The notes: generated by a model from the letters alone, not told the origin. Positions 1-8,256 are shown, counted from the first letter of the stretch. The stretch is 16,306 nucleotides of DNA from an uncultured Victivallales bacterium (GCA_903834675.1 CAILKC010000097.1:1-16306), one strand, 5' to 3'. Program-made: numbers and translations.

Positions 1-175
1 CGCCGCGGCGGACGAGGGGCGTTGGAGGGCGCCGCTGCGTCGGCGCCGCGGCGGCCACGCAGGGCCGCCCTACAGGCGATCCCGCGTGTAACGGCCGGAA
101 CGGAATGGGAACCGCGTCGGCAATTCTCATTCCGGTATGCCCGGCCGCAGCCGGGGGCTGGGCTGAACCCTGTTT
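1..175 (+). repeat. Dispersed GC-rich repeat, copy A (possibly cut by the window edge)
   Basis: This segment aligns almost base for base with 4158-4357. Both share a long GC-rich block (GGCGTTGGAGGGCGCCGCTG and onward), then AGGGCCGCCCT, CCGCGTCGGCAA, CTCATTCCGGTATGCCCGGC and finally GCTGAACCCT. Copy A lacks a 27-base stretch that copy B carries at 4218-4244. Open frames across it are long only because of high GC, and they show no protein-like features. I read it as a non-coding dispersed element; whether it starts before base 1 cannot be seen. Confidence 0.8.
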
Positions 176-186
176 TCCTCTCCGCC

Positions 187-246
187 AGTGTCCCTGTCCG
201 TCTCCTCCAGTCGCCGTTTCCCCGTCTCGCCGTCTCGCCGTTTCCT
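187..246 (+). repeat. Short simple-sequence tail (CGTCTCGC / TCGCCGTTTCC)
   Basis: Pyrimidine-rich low-complexity DNA follows repeat copy A. It contains two consecutive CGTCTCGC octamers (223-238) flanked by two copies of TCGCCGTTTCC (211-221 and 235-245). It sits at the same place relative to the dispersed repeat as the AACCCTC array does in copy B, shortly after GCTGAACCCT. Confidence 0.6.
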
Positions 247-271
247 GAACCCAGGACCTGAGGTGTCACCA

Positions 272-293
272 CCTACGGAACTGACCTGCGCCC
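272..293 (+). repeat. 22-bp dispersed motif, solo copy
   Basis: The sequence begins CCTACGGAACTGACCTGCGC and ends CC. It is identical over 22 bases to 10371-10392, and matches 9909-9930 on the opposite strand at 20 of 22 positions. At the other two sites it forms the ends of a MITE-like block. Here no partner copy is visible, so this may be a solo end or the right end of an element that includes repeat copy A. Confidence 0.75.
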
Positions 294-371
294 AGGGCCG
301 GGATCGGAACTGCGGACGACGGTCCCAACCTCCCCAGGCACCCGGGGCATACGCCTCAGGCACGGCGGCTC

Positions 372-600
372 TCAGGCGGCATGATCCGCGGTGGCATACA
401 GCATCTCGTCTTCGTACTGACGGGCTACCTGCGAGGAGAACGCCGCCACGAGGTCGGCGTCACGAACGAAGAGCCTGCGGCCGCACAGTGCCTCGAAGGT
501 GGACGATCCCCAGCCCCCGAAGCCGCGCCACCTCGTCAGCCATGACCGAGAACTGCTTCAGAATCACCCCGTCGTACATCATGATCCCGGAAAATAGCAC
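372..600 (-). pseudogene. Small unrecognised frameshifted reading frame (about 75 codons)
   Basis: On the minus strand, a frame opening at GTG 598-600 (or ATG at 580-582 or 577-579) encodes MMYDGVILKQFSVMADEV followed by ARLR. A second frame, displaced by one base, continues from about 518 with GWGSSTFEALCGRRL and FVRDADLVAAFSSQVARQ, and ends ATADHAA at a TGA (372-374). The total length of 229 nt is one base too many. Removing one C from the CCCCC run at 514-518 joins the two halves into a natural-looking small protein. It lies 56 bp downstream of the response regulator on the same strand, so it may once have been the third gene of that operon. I do not recognise the family. The break may be a true frameshift or a sequencing error in a homopolymer. 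No strong ribosome binding site is visible. Confidence 0.45.
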
Positions 601-656
601 CCGGCGCCTGGAGGGTCAAATATGCGGGGGAACACGGGCAGCCGACCCGAGCCGCC

Positions 657-2033
657 TCAGCTCTCCTCCAGGCCATAGGTGTGCAACTTGCGGTGCAGCG
701 TCCGGCGGCTGATACCGAGGACCTTGGCCGCGGCAGTACGGTTGCCGCGCGTCTCGGTCAAGGCCCGCACGATGAGGTTCTTCTCATTGGTGTCGAGGTC
801 CAGCGGCGCCGCGGCGGCGGGCGCGGTCTCGGAATTCTCCAACGCCACGGACACCGCGTTACGAATGTCCGAGGGCACATCCTTCAGCGTCAACGCCGAA
901 CCACGCGCCATCACCACCATGCGTTCGACGCAGTTGCGCAGTTCGCGCACATTTCCCGGCCACGGGTAGGCGCACAACACCTTCAGCGCCTCGCTGGTGA
1001 AGCCGCTGAGGACCTTGCCGTTCTCCACCGCCGACAATTCGACAAAGTGGTTGAGCAGCAGCGGCACATCGTCACCCCGCTCACGCAGAGGCGGAATGTG
1101 GATGTTCACCACGTTCAACCGGTAGTACAAATCCTCGCGAAAACGCCCCGCCTCCACGAGTTGACGCAAGTCCCGGTTGGTGGCAGCGATCAGGCGCACG
1201 TCCACCGCGATGGTTTCGCTGCCCCCGACGCGCTCGATGGTGTGCGATTCCAGCACGCGCAGAAGCTTGATCTGGGTCGAGGCATTGATCTCGCCGATCT
1301 CATCGAGAAACAACGAGCCGCCATCAGCCCGCTCAAAACGCCCAATCAGACGCTCGTGGGCGCTGGTGAACGCACCCTTTTCGTGCCCGAACAGCTCACT
1401 CTCGAGCAGGTTCTCGTTGAGCGAGGCGCAATGCACCACCACGAACGCCCCCTCCGCCCGGGCGCTCAGCCGGTGGATGGCGTGCGCAATCAACTCCTTG
1501 CCGGTGCCGCTCTCGCCCGTGATCAAGGCCGTCGAGCGCGCCGCCGCCACCTGGCGGGTCATCTCGCACACGTCCAGCATGGCTTTCGAGTTGCCGATGA
1601 GGCTGTCAAACCCAAAGCGCTGATCCAATTCCAGGCGCAAACGGCGGTTCTCCACCCGCAGGCGGCGAGACTCAAGCCCGCGGTCGATGACCATCTCCAG
1701 ATTGTCCAGGTTCACCGGTTTGGTCAGGTAGTCATAGGCGCCCACCTTCATCGCATCCACCGCGGTCTGCAGCGTCCCGTAGGCCGTCAGCATCACCACC
1801 AACGGCGCGTTCTCACGGGCGGTCACCTCCCGGGTGAACGACATGCCATCGATGCCAGGCATGCGTAGATCGGTCAAAACCACGTCCACCGCCTGCTCGG
1901 CCAGCACCCGCAGACCGCGCGCGGCGTCCTCGGCCAGCAGAATGTCGTACTTGTGCGCGAAGGCCCGCCGGAGGCCCTCGCGGGTGTTCTTCTCGTCATC
2001 GATGATCAGGATTCTGGGCTTCGGTATACTCAT
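657..2033 (-). CDS. Sigma-54-dependent response regulator, NtrC family
   Basis: The product (458 aa) is a cytosolic transcription activator that, when phosphorylated, hydrolyses ATP to open sigma-54 promoters. The receiver domain (about 7-120) shows D12/D13, phosphoacceptor D55 (VVLTDLRMPG), T83 and K105. The AAA+ domain (about 145-370) has Walker A GESGTGKE (173-180), Walker B LFLDEIGE (D244/E245) and an arginine-finger region near GRFREDLYYRLN. The sigma-54 contact loop reads GAFTSA (220-225) instead of the usual GAFTGA. A Fis-type helix-turn-helix closes the protein (430-452, NRTAAAKVLGISRRTLHRKL). Length and order are normal for the family. The ATG is preceded by GGAAGG at a short spacing. 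The partner kinase gene lies 93 bp upstream on the same strand, so the two very likely form one operon. The regulated genes cannot be named from the sequence. Confidence 0.95.
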   Translation of the reverse strand: MSIPKPRILIIDDEKNTREGLRRAFAHKYDILLAEDAARGLRVLAEQAVDVVLTDLRMPGIDGMSFTREVTARENAPLVVMLTAYGTLQTAVDAMKVGAYDYLTKPVNLDNLEMVIDRGLESRRLRVENRRLRLELDQRFGFDSLIGNSKAMLDVCEMTRQVAAARSTALITGESGTGKELIAHAIHRLSARAEGAFVVVHCASLNENLLESELFGHEKGAFTSAHERLIGRFERADGGSLFLDEIGEINASTQIKLLRVLESHTIERVGGSETIAVDVRLIAATNRDLRQLVEAGRFREDLYYRLNVVNIHIPPLRERGDDVPLLLNHFVELSAVENGKVLSGFTSEALKVLCAYPWPGNVRELRNCVERMVVMARGSALTLKDVPSDIRNAVSVALENSETAPAAAAPLDLDTNEKNLIVRALTETRGNRTAAAKVLGISRRTLHRKLHTYGLEES

Positions 2034-2126
2034 GGCGCCTTCCAGGCAGGTGAGCTCGCCTCAACCGGGCTAACCTCGCCCGCAACCCAATGACACATGA
2101 CAAAAACCGGGGGCATGCGGCCGACG

Positions 2127-3326
2127 TCATTCCCCGGCGCTGCCGACCGGCTCGGCGCGGCTCTGCAGCAGGCGCACTTGCCGTTCGCGCAGCGGCAGAC
2201 TGATGATGAACACCGAACCTCTGCCCGCATCGCTCTCGATGGCCAGCTCGCCGCCGTGGCCACGCACGATGCGCTCGACGATCAGTAACCCAAGCCCAGT
2301 CCCCTCGGCCTTGGTCGTGTAGTAAGGAGCCAGGATGCGGGTCATCTCCGCCGCATTCATGCCCTGGCCGCTGTCGGCAAAGCGAATGTCCAGGAAGTCA
2401 GGCCGGATACTGCAGGTGATCTGGAGTTGCCCACCGCCCTGCATTGCCTGTGCCGCATTCTTGATCAGGTTGTAGAACGCCTGCTTGAGCTGGTCAGCAT
2501 CGCCAAGCACCGACGGCAGCGCATCGGGAAAGACGGCCCGCACCTGAATGTCCCGATTCCCAATCTCCGGCTCCATGAACGCCAGCGTCTCTTCCAGCAC
2601 CTGACGCACCTCCAGCGGCGAGAGCTTCGGAGGCTGCGGGCGCACCGCATGCAGAAAATTCGAGACGATGCCATCCAGACGTTCGACCTCGTGGGTCGCG
2701 ACCTCCAGCAGCTCCTGCGCCTCCCGACGCACCGCCTCATCCTTGACCTCGAGCAGGCGCCGACCCAGTAGTTGCAGGTGGATGTTCAGGCTGTTCAGCG
2801 GGTTGCCCAGCTCGTGGGCCACCCCCGCCGCCAACATCGTGATCGCCTCCACCCGCCGCGACTCAACATGCTTCTCGGTGTCCTCGTGCGCCGCCGTGAT
2901 GTCATGAAAAAGCAACGCGGCCAGCGGTATGGCGCTGTCGCTTCCCTGATTGTTCACGGGAACTACGTAGAAATTCAGAAAACGGTGCCGCGGGTAGAAT
3001 ACCTCAATCTCCTGCCGACTCACCCGCTGCCACTGCTCTGGGTCGGCGTTCAGCAACAGCCCCCAGTCCACTTCCCGCAAGTAGCGGTCGATACGCTGAT
3101 TCCCAGCCTCCTCGCTGATCCCCAGCAACGCCTGCGCCGCCGTGTTCAGAAAGCGGATGCGCCGAGCCTTGTCGATGACCACGACCCCCTCACGAATCGT
3201 GTTGAAGATCGTCTCCAGAAAGCCCTTCTCGCGCACCAGCCGCAGAACGTAGGTCTGCACGCTGGCTGGATCCAAACGATCCATCCGCTCAATCAGACGA
3301 TCCAAAAAACCCGTTGCGCTCTTCAT
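2127..3326 (-). CDS. Soluble PAS-domain sensor histidine kinase (NtrB/AtoS-like)
   Basis: The product (399 aa) is a histidine kinase expected to phosphorylate the response regulator encoded just downstream. A PAS domain spans roughly residues 35-145 (ETIFNTIREGVVVIDKARRI onward). The dimerisation/phosphoacceptor domain has the H-box AAGVAHELGNPLNSL with H171. The ATPase domain shows the N-box NLIKNAAQAM (N290), the G1 box DSGQGM (318-323), the PYYTTK segment and the G2 box GTGLGL (342-347). No membrane-spanning stretch or signal peptide is visible, so it should sense a cytoplasmic signal, through the PAS domain or a partner. The ATG at 3324-3326 has a purine-rich ribosome site, GGAGAGGGTGG, about seven to ten bases upstream. 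The ligand is unknown. The gene is first in the operon and has several short palindromes upstream. Confidence 0.94.
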   Translation of the reverse strand: MKSATGFLDRLIERMDRLDPASVQTYVLRLVREKGFLETIFNTIREGVVVIDKARRIRFLNTAAQALLGISEEAGNQRIDRYLREVDWGLLLNADPEQWQRVSRQEIEVFYPRHRFLNFYVVPVNNQGSDSAIPLAALLFHDITAAHEDTEKHVESRRVEAITMLAAGVAHELGNPLNSLNIHLQLLGRRLLEVKDEAVRREAQELLEVATHEVERLDGIVSNFLHAVRPQPPKLSPLEVRQVLEETLAFMEPEIGNRDIQVRAVFPDALPSVLGDADQLKQAFYNLIKNAAQAMQGGGQLQITCSIRPDFLDIRFADSGQGMNAAEMTRILAPYYTTKAEGTGLGLLIVERIVRGHGGELAIESDAGRGSVFIISLPLRERQVRLLQSRAEPVGSAGE

Positions 3327-3368
3327 CGCCTGCCACCCTCTCCACCCTGAAGCGGCCAGCCGTCATTC

Positions 3369-3410
3369 GGCCTAGGCCACAGGTCAGACCTGACCTGACG
3401 CTGCAGCTGC
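3369..3410. promoter_or_regulatory. Cluster of short palindromes upstream of the kinase gene (possible operator)
   Basis: Within the 85 bp upstream of the kinase start lie three adjacent perfect palindromes: GGCCTAGGCC (3369-3378), CAGGTCAGACCTG (3380-3392) and GCAGCTGC (3403-3410). Such a cluster could bind a dimeric regulator, but no promoter boxes can be placed with confidence, so this is only a candidate. Confidence 0.3.
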
Positions 3411-3613
3411 CGAAATCTACCCCCTCGTACCCCCAGAGGCAACACCGCCACCGCACGAAGTGAGCCATTCTGGCACGCTGCCACAGCTCTCTCGGACCCC
3501 CTAATGCCGCAGAAGCGGTGAAGAAATCGGAGGCGGAGGCGGTATCGGAATCATGCCTGGATGGTGACTACTCAGGGGCCCGGTTTGAACGTGGCGCATC
3601 CCCGTTTGGTGTA

Positions 3614-4016
3614 CCGCCTTCAGGCGGAATCCCTCGTCTCGGAGACGGACCTCCGGCGCCCGAACCCGGCTGAAGCGGGTACTGCCAACCTGGCGACCCA
3701 CCTCAGTAGTTACCCTGGATGAACCAGGTCAACAGGCTTGCGGACTACGGCGCGGGCTTTTCTTCACACCTTCTCAGGCAGGCGCCACCGAACCGGCCTT
3801 GGCCTTCGGCCAACGACCGGAGGCATTCGCCCGCCTGGCGACCTGCTCTGGCCGACCCGGCGGCGCCGCGGGTCGCGCTCTGCGACCGACGTTGTTCGCC
3901 AAACGTTGGTGTCACCCGGTGGGCTTGGAGGGCAAGCACGAGGACGGCTCTGCCAACCTGGCGTACCGCCGATACCCGTCCACCAACGCAAGGTCCGTTG
4001 CATGGAGCTTCCATGC
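3614..4016. repeat. Array of short perfect stem-loops in a gene-free stretch
   Basis: This gene-free region carries a run of compact stem-loops: CCGCCTTCAGGCGG (3614-3627), CGTCTCGGAGACG (3635-3647), ACCCG/CGGGT (3664-3680), TTGGCCTTCGGCCAA (3799-3813), GGTCGC/GCGACC (3871-3887) and GCATGGAGCTTCCATGC (4000-4016). The phrase TGCCAACCTGGCG also recurs at about 3683 and 3951. Several loops are only two to five bases, as in REP-type elements. No open frame here has convincing protein features. From 3327 to 4573 I see no gene. Confidence 0.6.
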
Positions 4017-4045
4017 CACCAGCAATGCTTGATACTTAGTGTCTT

Positions 4046-4061
4046 TTTCGTGTACACGAAA
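4046..4061. promoter_or_regulatory. 16-bp perfect palindrome in an AT-rich island
   Basis: TTTCGTGTACACGAAA is a perfect 16-base palindrome inside an AT-rich island (about 4022-4122) that contrasts with the GC-rich surroundings. A twofold symmetric site of this kind is typical of operators for dimeric repressors. No gene starts nearby on either strand, so it may be a leftover promoter of a lost gene. Confidence 0.4.
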
Positions 4062-4118
4062 TCGCTGATAAGCCATTATTTGCGTGTGCGAACGGCTATA
4101 ACACGTTTCAAGTCTTTT

Positions 4119-4154
4119 AGTTGCGTGGGAACGGCACCGATAGAACGGCACCGA
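4119..4154 (+). repeat. Short repeats at the start of dispersed repeat copy B
   Basis: AGTTGC followed by GTGGGAACGGCAC (4119-4137) matches the core of the 37-bp tandem units at 14329-14404, apart from a four-base TAAC present only there. Immediately after, GAACGGCACCGA occurs twice (4129-4140 and 4143-4154). The match marks the edge between the AT-rich island and the GC-rich dispersed repeat. Confidence 0.5.
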
Positions 4155-4157
4155 GTC

Positions 4158-4391
<234 letters not shown>

Positions 4392-4573
4392 AATCTGCCT
4401 GGATCCTGACGTTTCCGACCGAACCGGCCTACATTACCGGCAGAACAGGCTACCAGGCCGCTGCCGCAGAGCCAGATTGATGAGCGCAGCGCGTGCCAGG
4501 GCGCTTCATGAATGAATCAGGCTAGCTTCTGCCTGGTGACCCAGGGAAGAGCAGCTTCCGCTCAGCACACGCC

Positions 4574-5902
4574 ATGACTTTCGCACGAATCAAACGCTGG
4601 CGGCGCGGCTTCTACGACGGACCGGGCTTCATCGGCGTGCGCCCCTGGCGCCGCCAAAACTACCAGTCCCCCACGCTCACGGCGGGACTGTGGATCTACG
4701 CCCTGTCGGTACGCCACTTCACCATGACCGGCGCCATCGTGTTTCTGTGCTGCGGACTGATCACGACCTACGCGCTGGTCACCCTGACCATGCCGATCCA
4801 TTTGCTGGCCTTCGGTCTCATCATCCTCATGGTTCTCAATGCGGCTGTCGGATTCGTTCTTCGCCCCCGTCTGGTCCTGGAACGGACCTTGCCGGAACGC
4901 TTGGCGGTGGGCACGGACCAGCCGGTTCTCTACAGCGTGACGCACTGCGGCCGACTACCGCTCTGGGACCTGATCCTTGATCCTGTACCCCTGCCGCAGT
5001 TGCTGGCCTTCCCGGCCGGACGCGCTGCCGTCGAGGTGCTGCGGCCGGGCCAGACGGTGCAGGTCAAGACGAGCATCCGGGCCTTGCGCCGCGGGCACTA
5101 CACCCTGCCCGAGGCCATGGCCGGCTCGGCGTTTCCGTTTCACCTGTGGCGCTGGACCGCGGCCGGCAGCGGTCGGCGCACCCTCACCGCCTACCCGGCC
5201 TTCACGCCGCTGCGCGAGGTGCTGCCGACCACCGGCATACGCTACCAGGCCGGCGGCGTTGCGCTCAGCTCCAACGTCGGCAGCAGCATGGAGTTCCTGG
5301 GGACCCGCGAGTACCGCGCTGGCGACGACCCGCGGCGCCTGCACTGGCGCTCCTGGGCCCGGACCACCTACCCCGTCGTCAAGGAGTTCCGCGAGGAGTA
5401 CCTCTGCCGTACCGCGCTGATCGTCGACACGGCCCGCCCAAAACCCTACTTCTGGGAAGCTTGGATGAGCCGCGAAGACCGCCCGTTCGAGGCGACGCTC
5501 TCGCTCGCGGCGGCGGTCGCGGATCACCTCTCGCGCCAGGACTACATCATCGACCTGTTCGCGGCCGGCCCCCAGGTCTACCGCTTTCAGGGCGGCCGCA
5601 GCCTGGGCTTCCTGGAGAACATCCTCGACCTCCTGGCCTGCCTGAATCCCCACCCCGGCGAACCCTTCGCAGAGTTCTCCGCCGACGTCATTGACGAGGT
5701 GGCTCGTATCAGTAGCGCCGTACTCATCCTCCTAACCTGGAATGACCTACGCCGTGACCTTGTGGACCAGTTGCGCGCCGCCGGCGTCGCGGTCAAGGTG
5801 GTCCTGGTGACCGCCGCCGAGACCCGGCCGCCGGGACTCCCGGGCGAGGTGGCAACGCTCCAGGTCAAGGATATTCTCGAGGGCCGCTGTGACCGTCTCT
5901 GA
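4574..5902 (+). CDS. DUF58 domain membrane protein
   Basis: The product (442 aa) has a basic N-terminus, then two hydrophobic segments (about 50-70 and 76-96), then a large soluble part. The DUF58 signature R-x-Y-x-x-G-D-x-x-R-x-x-H-W is complete at 245-258 (REYRAGDDPRRLHW), and a von Willebrand A-like fold probably follows (TALIVDTA near 280-287). DUF58 proteins are commonly encoded with MoxR AAA+ ATPases and transglutaminase-like membrane proteins and are thought to act in envelope assembly or maturation; the exact reaction is unknown. The next gene starts inside this one (14-base overlap), so the two are co-translated. No MoxR gene lies immediately upstream, where repeat DNA is found instead. 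The ATG at 4574 lacks a well-placed ribosome site, so the true start is somewhat uncertain. Confidence 0.9.
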   Translation: MTFARIKRWRRGFYDGPGFIGVRPWRRQNYQSPTLTAGLWIYALSVRHFTMTGAIVFLCCGLITTYALVTLTMPIHLLAFGLIILMVLNAAVGFVLRPRLVLERTLPERLAVGTDQPVLYSVTHCGRLPLWDLILDPVPLPQLLAFPAGRAAVEVLRPGQTVQVKTSIRALRRGHYTLPEAMAGSAFPFHLWRWTAAGSGRRTLTAYPAFTPLREVLPTTGIRYQAGGVALSSNVGSSMEFLGTREYRAGDDPRRLHWRSWARTTYPVVKEFREEYLCRTALIVDTARPKPYFWEAWMSREDRPFEATLSLAAAVADHLSRQDYIIDLFAAGPQVYRFQGGRSLGFLENILDLLACLNPHPGEPFAEFSADVIDEVARISSAVLILLTWNDLRRDLVDQLRAAGVAVKVVLVTAAETRPPGLPGEVATLQVKDILEGRCDRL

Positions 5903-8090
5903 CGGCCCGGACAAGGCACACACGATGGAAACAGGGCCGACACACAAGAGCCTGCTGACGATGGGCCTAATGGCGCTGGTCATCCTCGCCCCGGCCTTGG
6001 TCTTCACCGTCACCGGCGATGCGCCGCAGGTGCTGCTCCTGACGGTCCTCGGCCTGGGCGCCTCCTGCGCTCTCCGCAACCCGCTGCAGCGCAACACCCG
6101 TAGCTTCATCTACACCGGCCTGACCGCCATCGTTCTGGCCGTGCTTTCCGAGCAACTCTTTCCGGTCGACCCGAATCGCTTCTTCTTCCTCGTGCCAGCC
6201 CATGTGCTCTGCCCACCCGTCATCTTTGCGGCCGTGGCCATCACCTTCCTCGACCACCGGGACAGCCATGTCTCGGGCGTGGTCGGACTGGCGCTCCTCG
6301 CCCTGATGATGTCCGGCAACTGCATGGGGTTCCAGGTCATCCACCGACGCCTGCCGATCCCGCTGCACGCAGAGCGCTACCTGCTCCCGCTCTACGCTCT
6401 GGCGGTTGGCATTCAGCTGACGGCCTGCGTCTGGCTTATGGCCCGCGCCCCATACCTGGTCAGGAACCCTCAGACAGGCTCGCCATGGCGCGCCCTGCGG
6501 CTCGCCCTCACCCTGGGACTGCTGGCCCTGACCGTGGCCGGCACCCTCCTACTGCGCGGCGCAGCCAGGCACTTCGAGTCCCTCGCGCTCACCGACTTCG
6601 CCCATTTCTTCCATACACACATGGGACACGGTGGCGGCGTCGTCTTCGGCCGCGAGGTGGACCTCTGGCGGACCGTGCCCCACCTCAGCGCGGCTGACCA
6701 TACCATCGTCCTGCGCGCCCTCGGCGCCGAAGCGCCGGGCTACCTCCGCGGCCGTGCCTACACCCAGTACGGCGCCGGCCACTGGTCCGCCACGAACCGA
6801 GACGCCGCCCTGCCCTTTTCCCAACCGGCCGGACGCCTGACCTACAGCATCTTTCAACGGCCCCCACCCGACCCCGCCCCCGCCACCCCACGCGTCCCCC
6901 GGCGCATCGATGTCTATCCCAGTCGCGGTTTTCGTAGCGACGTACTGCTTGCGCCGGGTCGCGCCACCAGCTTCGAAGTCCTGGCTGAAAGCCTGGCACA
7001 CAATGAGAACGGCGAACTCACCCCCACCGAGTGGGAACGGCGCGTCGGCTACACGGTCATCATGCCAGACGCGCCCGGAGATGACGCCTATTACGGCCCA
7101 GCGACCGCCGCAACCACCGCCCACGACTACCTCGCCCTGCCCGCTGGCCTGCGCGACCCGCTCGCCACCCTCGCGGACTCGGTGTTCGCGGACGTCCGGA
7201 CCGGCGACAGCAGGTCGGCCCTGGCGGCGCTGGCACGCTTCTTCCAGCATGGTTTTCGCTACGACCTAGGCACCTCTCCGACGCCAGGAGCCACCGACCC
7301 AATCCTGCCGTTCCTGCTGCAACGCCGTACCGGCCATTGCGAGCTCTTCGCCACCGCCGCCGTGCTGCTGCTGCGCCAACACGGCATCCCGGCCCGCTAC
7401 GTCACCGGCGTCGTCTGCCAGGAGCCCGCGGCCCGCGGGCAGTGGCTGGCGCGACTGGGCGATGTGCATGCCTGGGCGGAAGCCTACGACCCCGAACAAG
7501 CCCGCTGGGTCCTCGTCGAGATGACCCCCGCCGCCGGAGTGCCGCAGGGCCTGCCCCGTTCCGGCCTGCCGGAACGCAGCCTCGGCCAGTTGGCCTTCAC
7601 CTGGCAACATGTGCTCGCGCTCATGAAAAGAGGCGCGGTGGCACAGGGCATCGTGACCGCGGCCCATGGCCTGGGACGCGGCCTGCGGTGGCTGATCCTG
7701 AACCCCGTGGGCGCGCCACTGACCCTGCTGTTGGCGCTCCTGCTGGTGCGGCGCTGGCGCCGCCGCCAGCGCGCTCAAAGCGCCGACGACCTTCCCGCGC
7801 TCCGCCGCCGGCTGCGGGCCCCATACATGGAGGCCCTCTCGAGCCTGCGCCGACGCCTGCCCGAAATGCCGCTCCAGCCGACCCCGCAGGCACTCGCACA
7901 CCTGGTCCGCAGACGGCTTCACGGGATCGATGACCCCCTCCTGGCCCTGGCCCTCGAGCGCTACCAGAACCTCCGCTACGGGAACAGATTGCCGTGCGAC
8001 GCGGAGATCACCGCGCTGACCACGCAGTTTCGGGCCGGCCTGCGTCAACTGAAGAAGGCTGCAGCGGGCGCGAGAAAGTCCCACGGCTGA
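5889..8090 (+). CDS. TgpA-like membrane transglutaminase (DUF3488/DUF4129 type)
   Basis: The product (733 aa) has several N-terminal hydrophobic segments (first about 17-35), an extracytoplasmic region with a transglutaminase core, a late membrane segment (GAPLTLLLALLLV) and a charged C-terminal DUF4129-like tail. The core shows Cys484 in RTGHCELFATAAVLLL, His527 in DVHAWAEAYDP, and VEMTP (Glu544) where many relatives have DPTP; Glu is known at that place in other bacterial members. Family members are cysteine hydrolase/transferase-like proteins of the cytoplasmic membrane. The start chosen is GTG 5889, inside the DUF58 gene, preceded by GAGGG; an in-frame ATG at 5925 preceded by AAGG is a fair alternative. 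The overlap with the DUF58 gene indicates translational coupling. Substrate unknown. Confidence 0.9.
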   Translation: MTVSDGPDKAHTMETGPTHKSLLTMGLMALVILAPALVFTVTGDAPQVLLLTVLGLGASCALRNPLQRNTRSFIYTGLTAIVLAVLSEQLFPVDPNRFFFLVPAHVLCPPVIFAAVAITFLDHRDSHVSGVVGLALLALMMSGNCMGFQVIHRRLPIPLHAERYLLPLYALAVGIQLTACVWLMARAPYLVRNPQTGSPWRALRLALTLGLLALTVAGTLLLRGAARHFESLALTDFAHFFHTHMGHGGGVVFGREVDLWRTVPHLSAADHTIVLRALGAEAPGYLRGRAYTQYGAGHWSATNRDAALPFSQPAGRLTYSIFQRPPPDPAPATPRVPRRIDVYPSRGFRSDVLLAPGRATSFEVLAESLAHNENGELTPTEWERRVGYTVIMPDAPGDDAYYGPATAATTAHDYLALPAGLRDPLATLADSVFADVRTGDSRSALAALARFFQHGFRYDLGTSPTPGATDPILPFLLQRRTGHCELFATAAVLLLRQHGIPARYVTGVVCQEPAARGQWLARLGDVHAWAEAYDPEQARWVLVEMTPAAGVPQGLPRSGLPERSLGQLAFTWQHVLALMKRGAVAQGIVTAAHGLGRGLRWLILNPVGAPLTLLLALLLVRRWRRRQRAQSADDLPALRRRLRAPYMEALSSLRRRLPEMPLQPTPQALAHLVRRRLHGIDDPLLALALERYQNLRYGNRLPCDAEITALTTQFRAGLRQLKKAAAGARKSHG

Positions 8091-8256
8091 GTTCTCTGGC
8101 GACACCGCGATGGGAGGCCAGCGCAGAGGTCCGCCTGGAGCTGACAGTCCGCACCCGCCAAAGCCGGGGCTTCCGCCGTAATGTGGGATACCGCGATCCG
8201 CTGCGGCAGACCCGGAACAGGCTTGGCAGCGCGGGCTTCAGGGCCACGGGGGATAC

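Noticed and set aside
681..1868. Long plus-strand open frame over the response regulator
   Set aside because: It lies antisense to a gene with complete receiver, AAA+ and HTH motifs and is a composition shadow rich in His, Arg and Gln.
3471..3490. Sigma-54 promoter starting TGGCACGCTGCC
   Set aside because: The -24-like part is present but the GC of a -12 element is at the wrong distance, and the orientation points away from the kinase gene.
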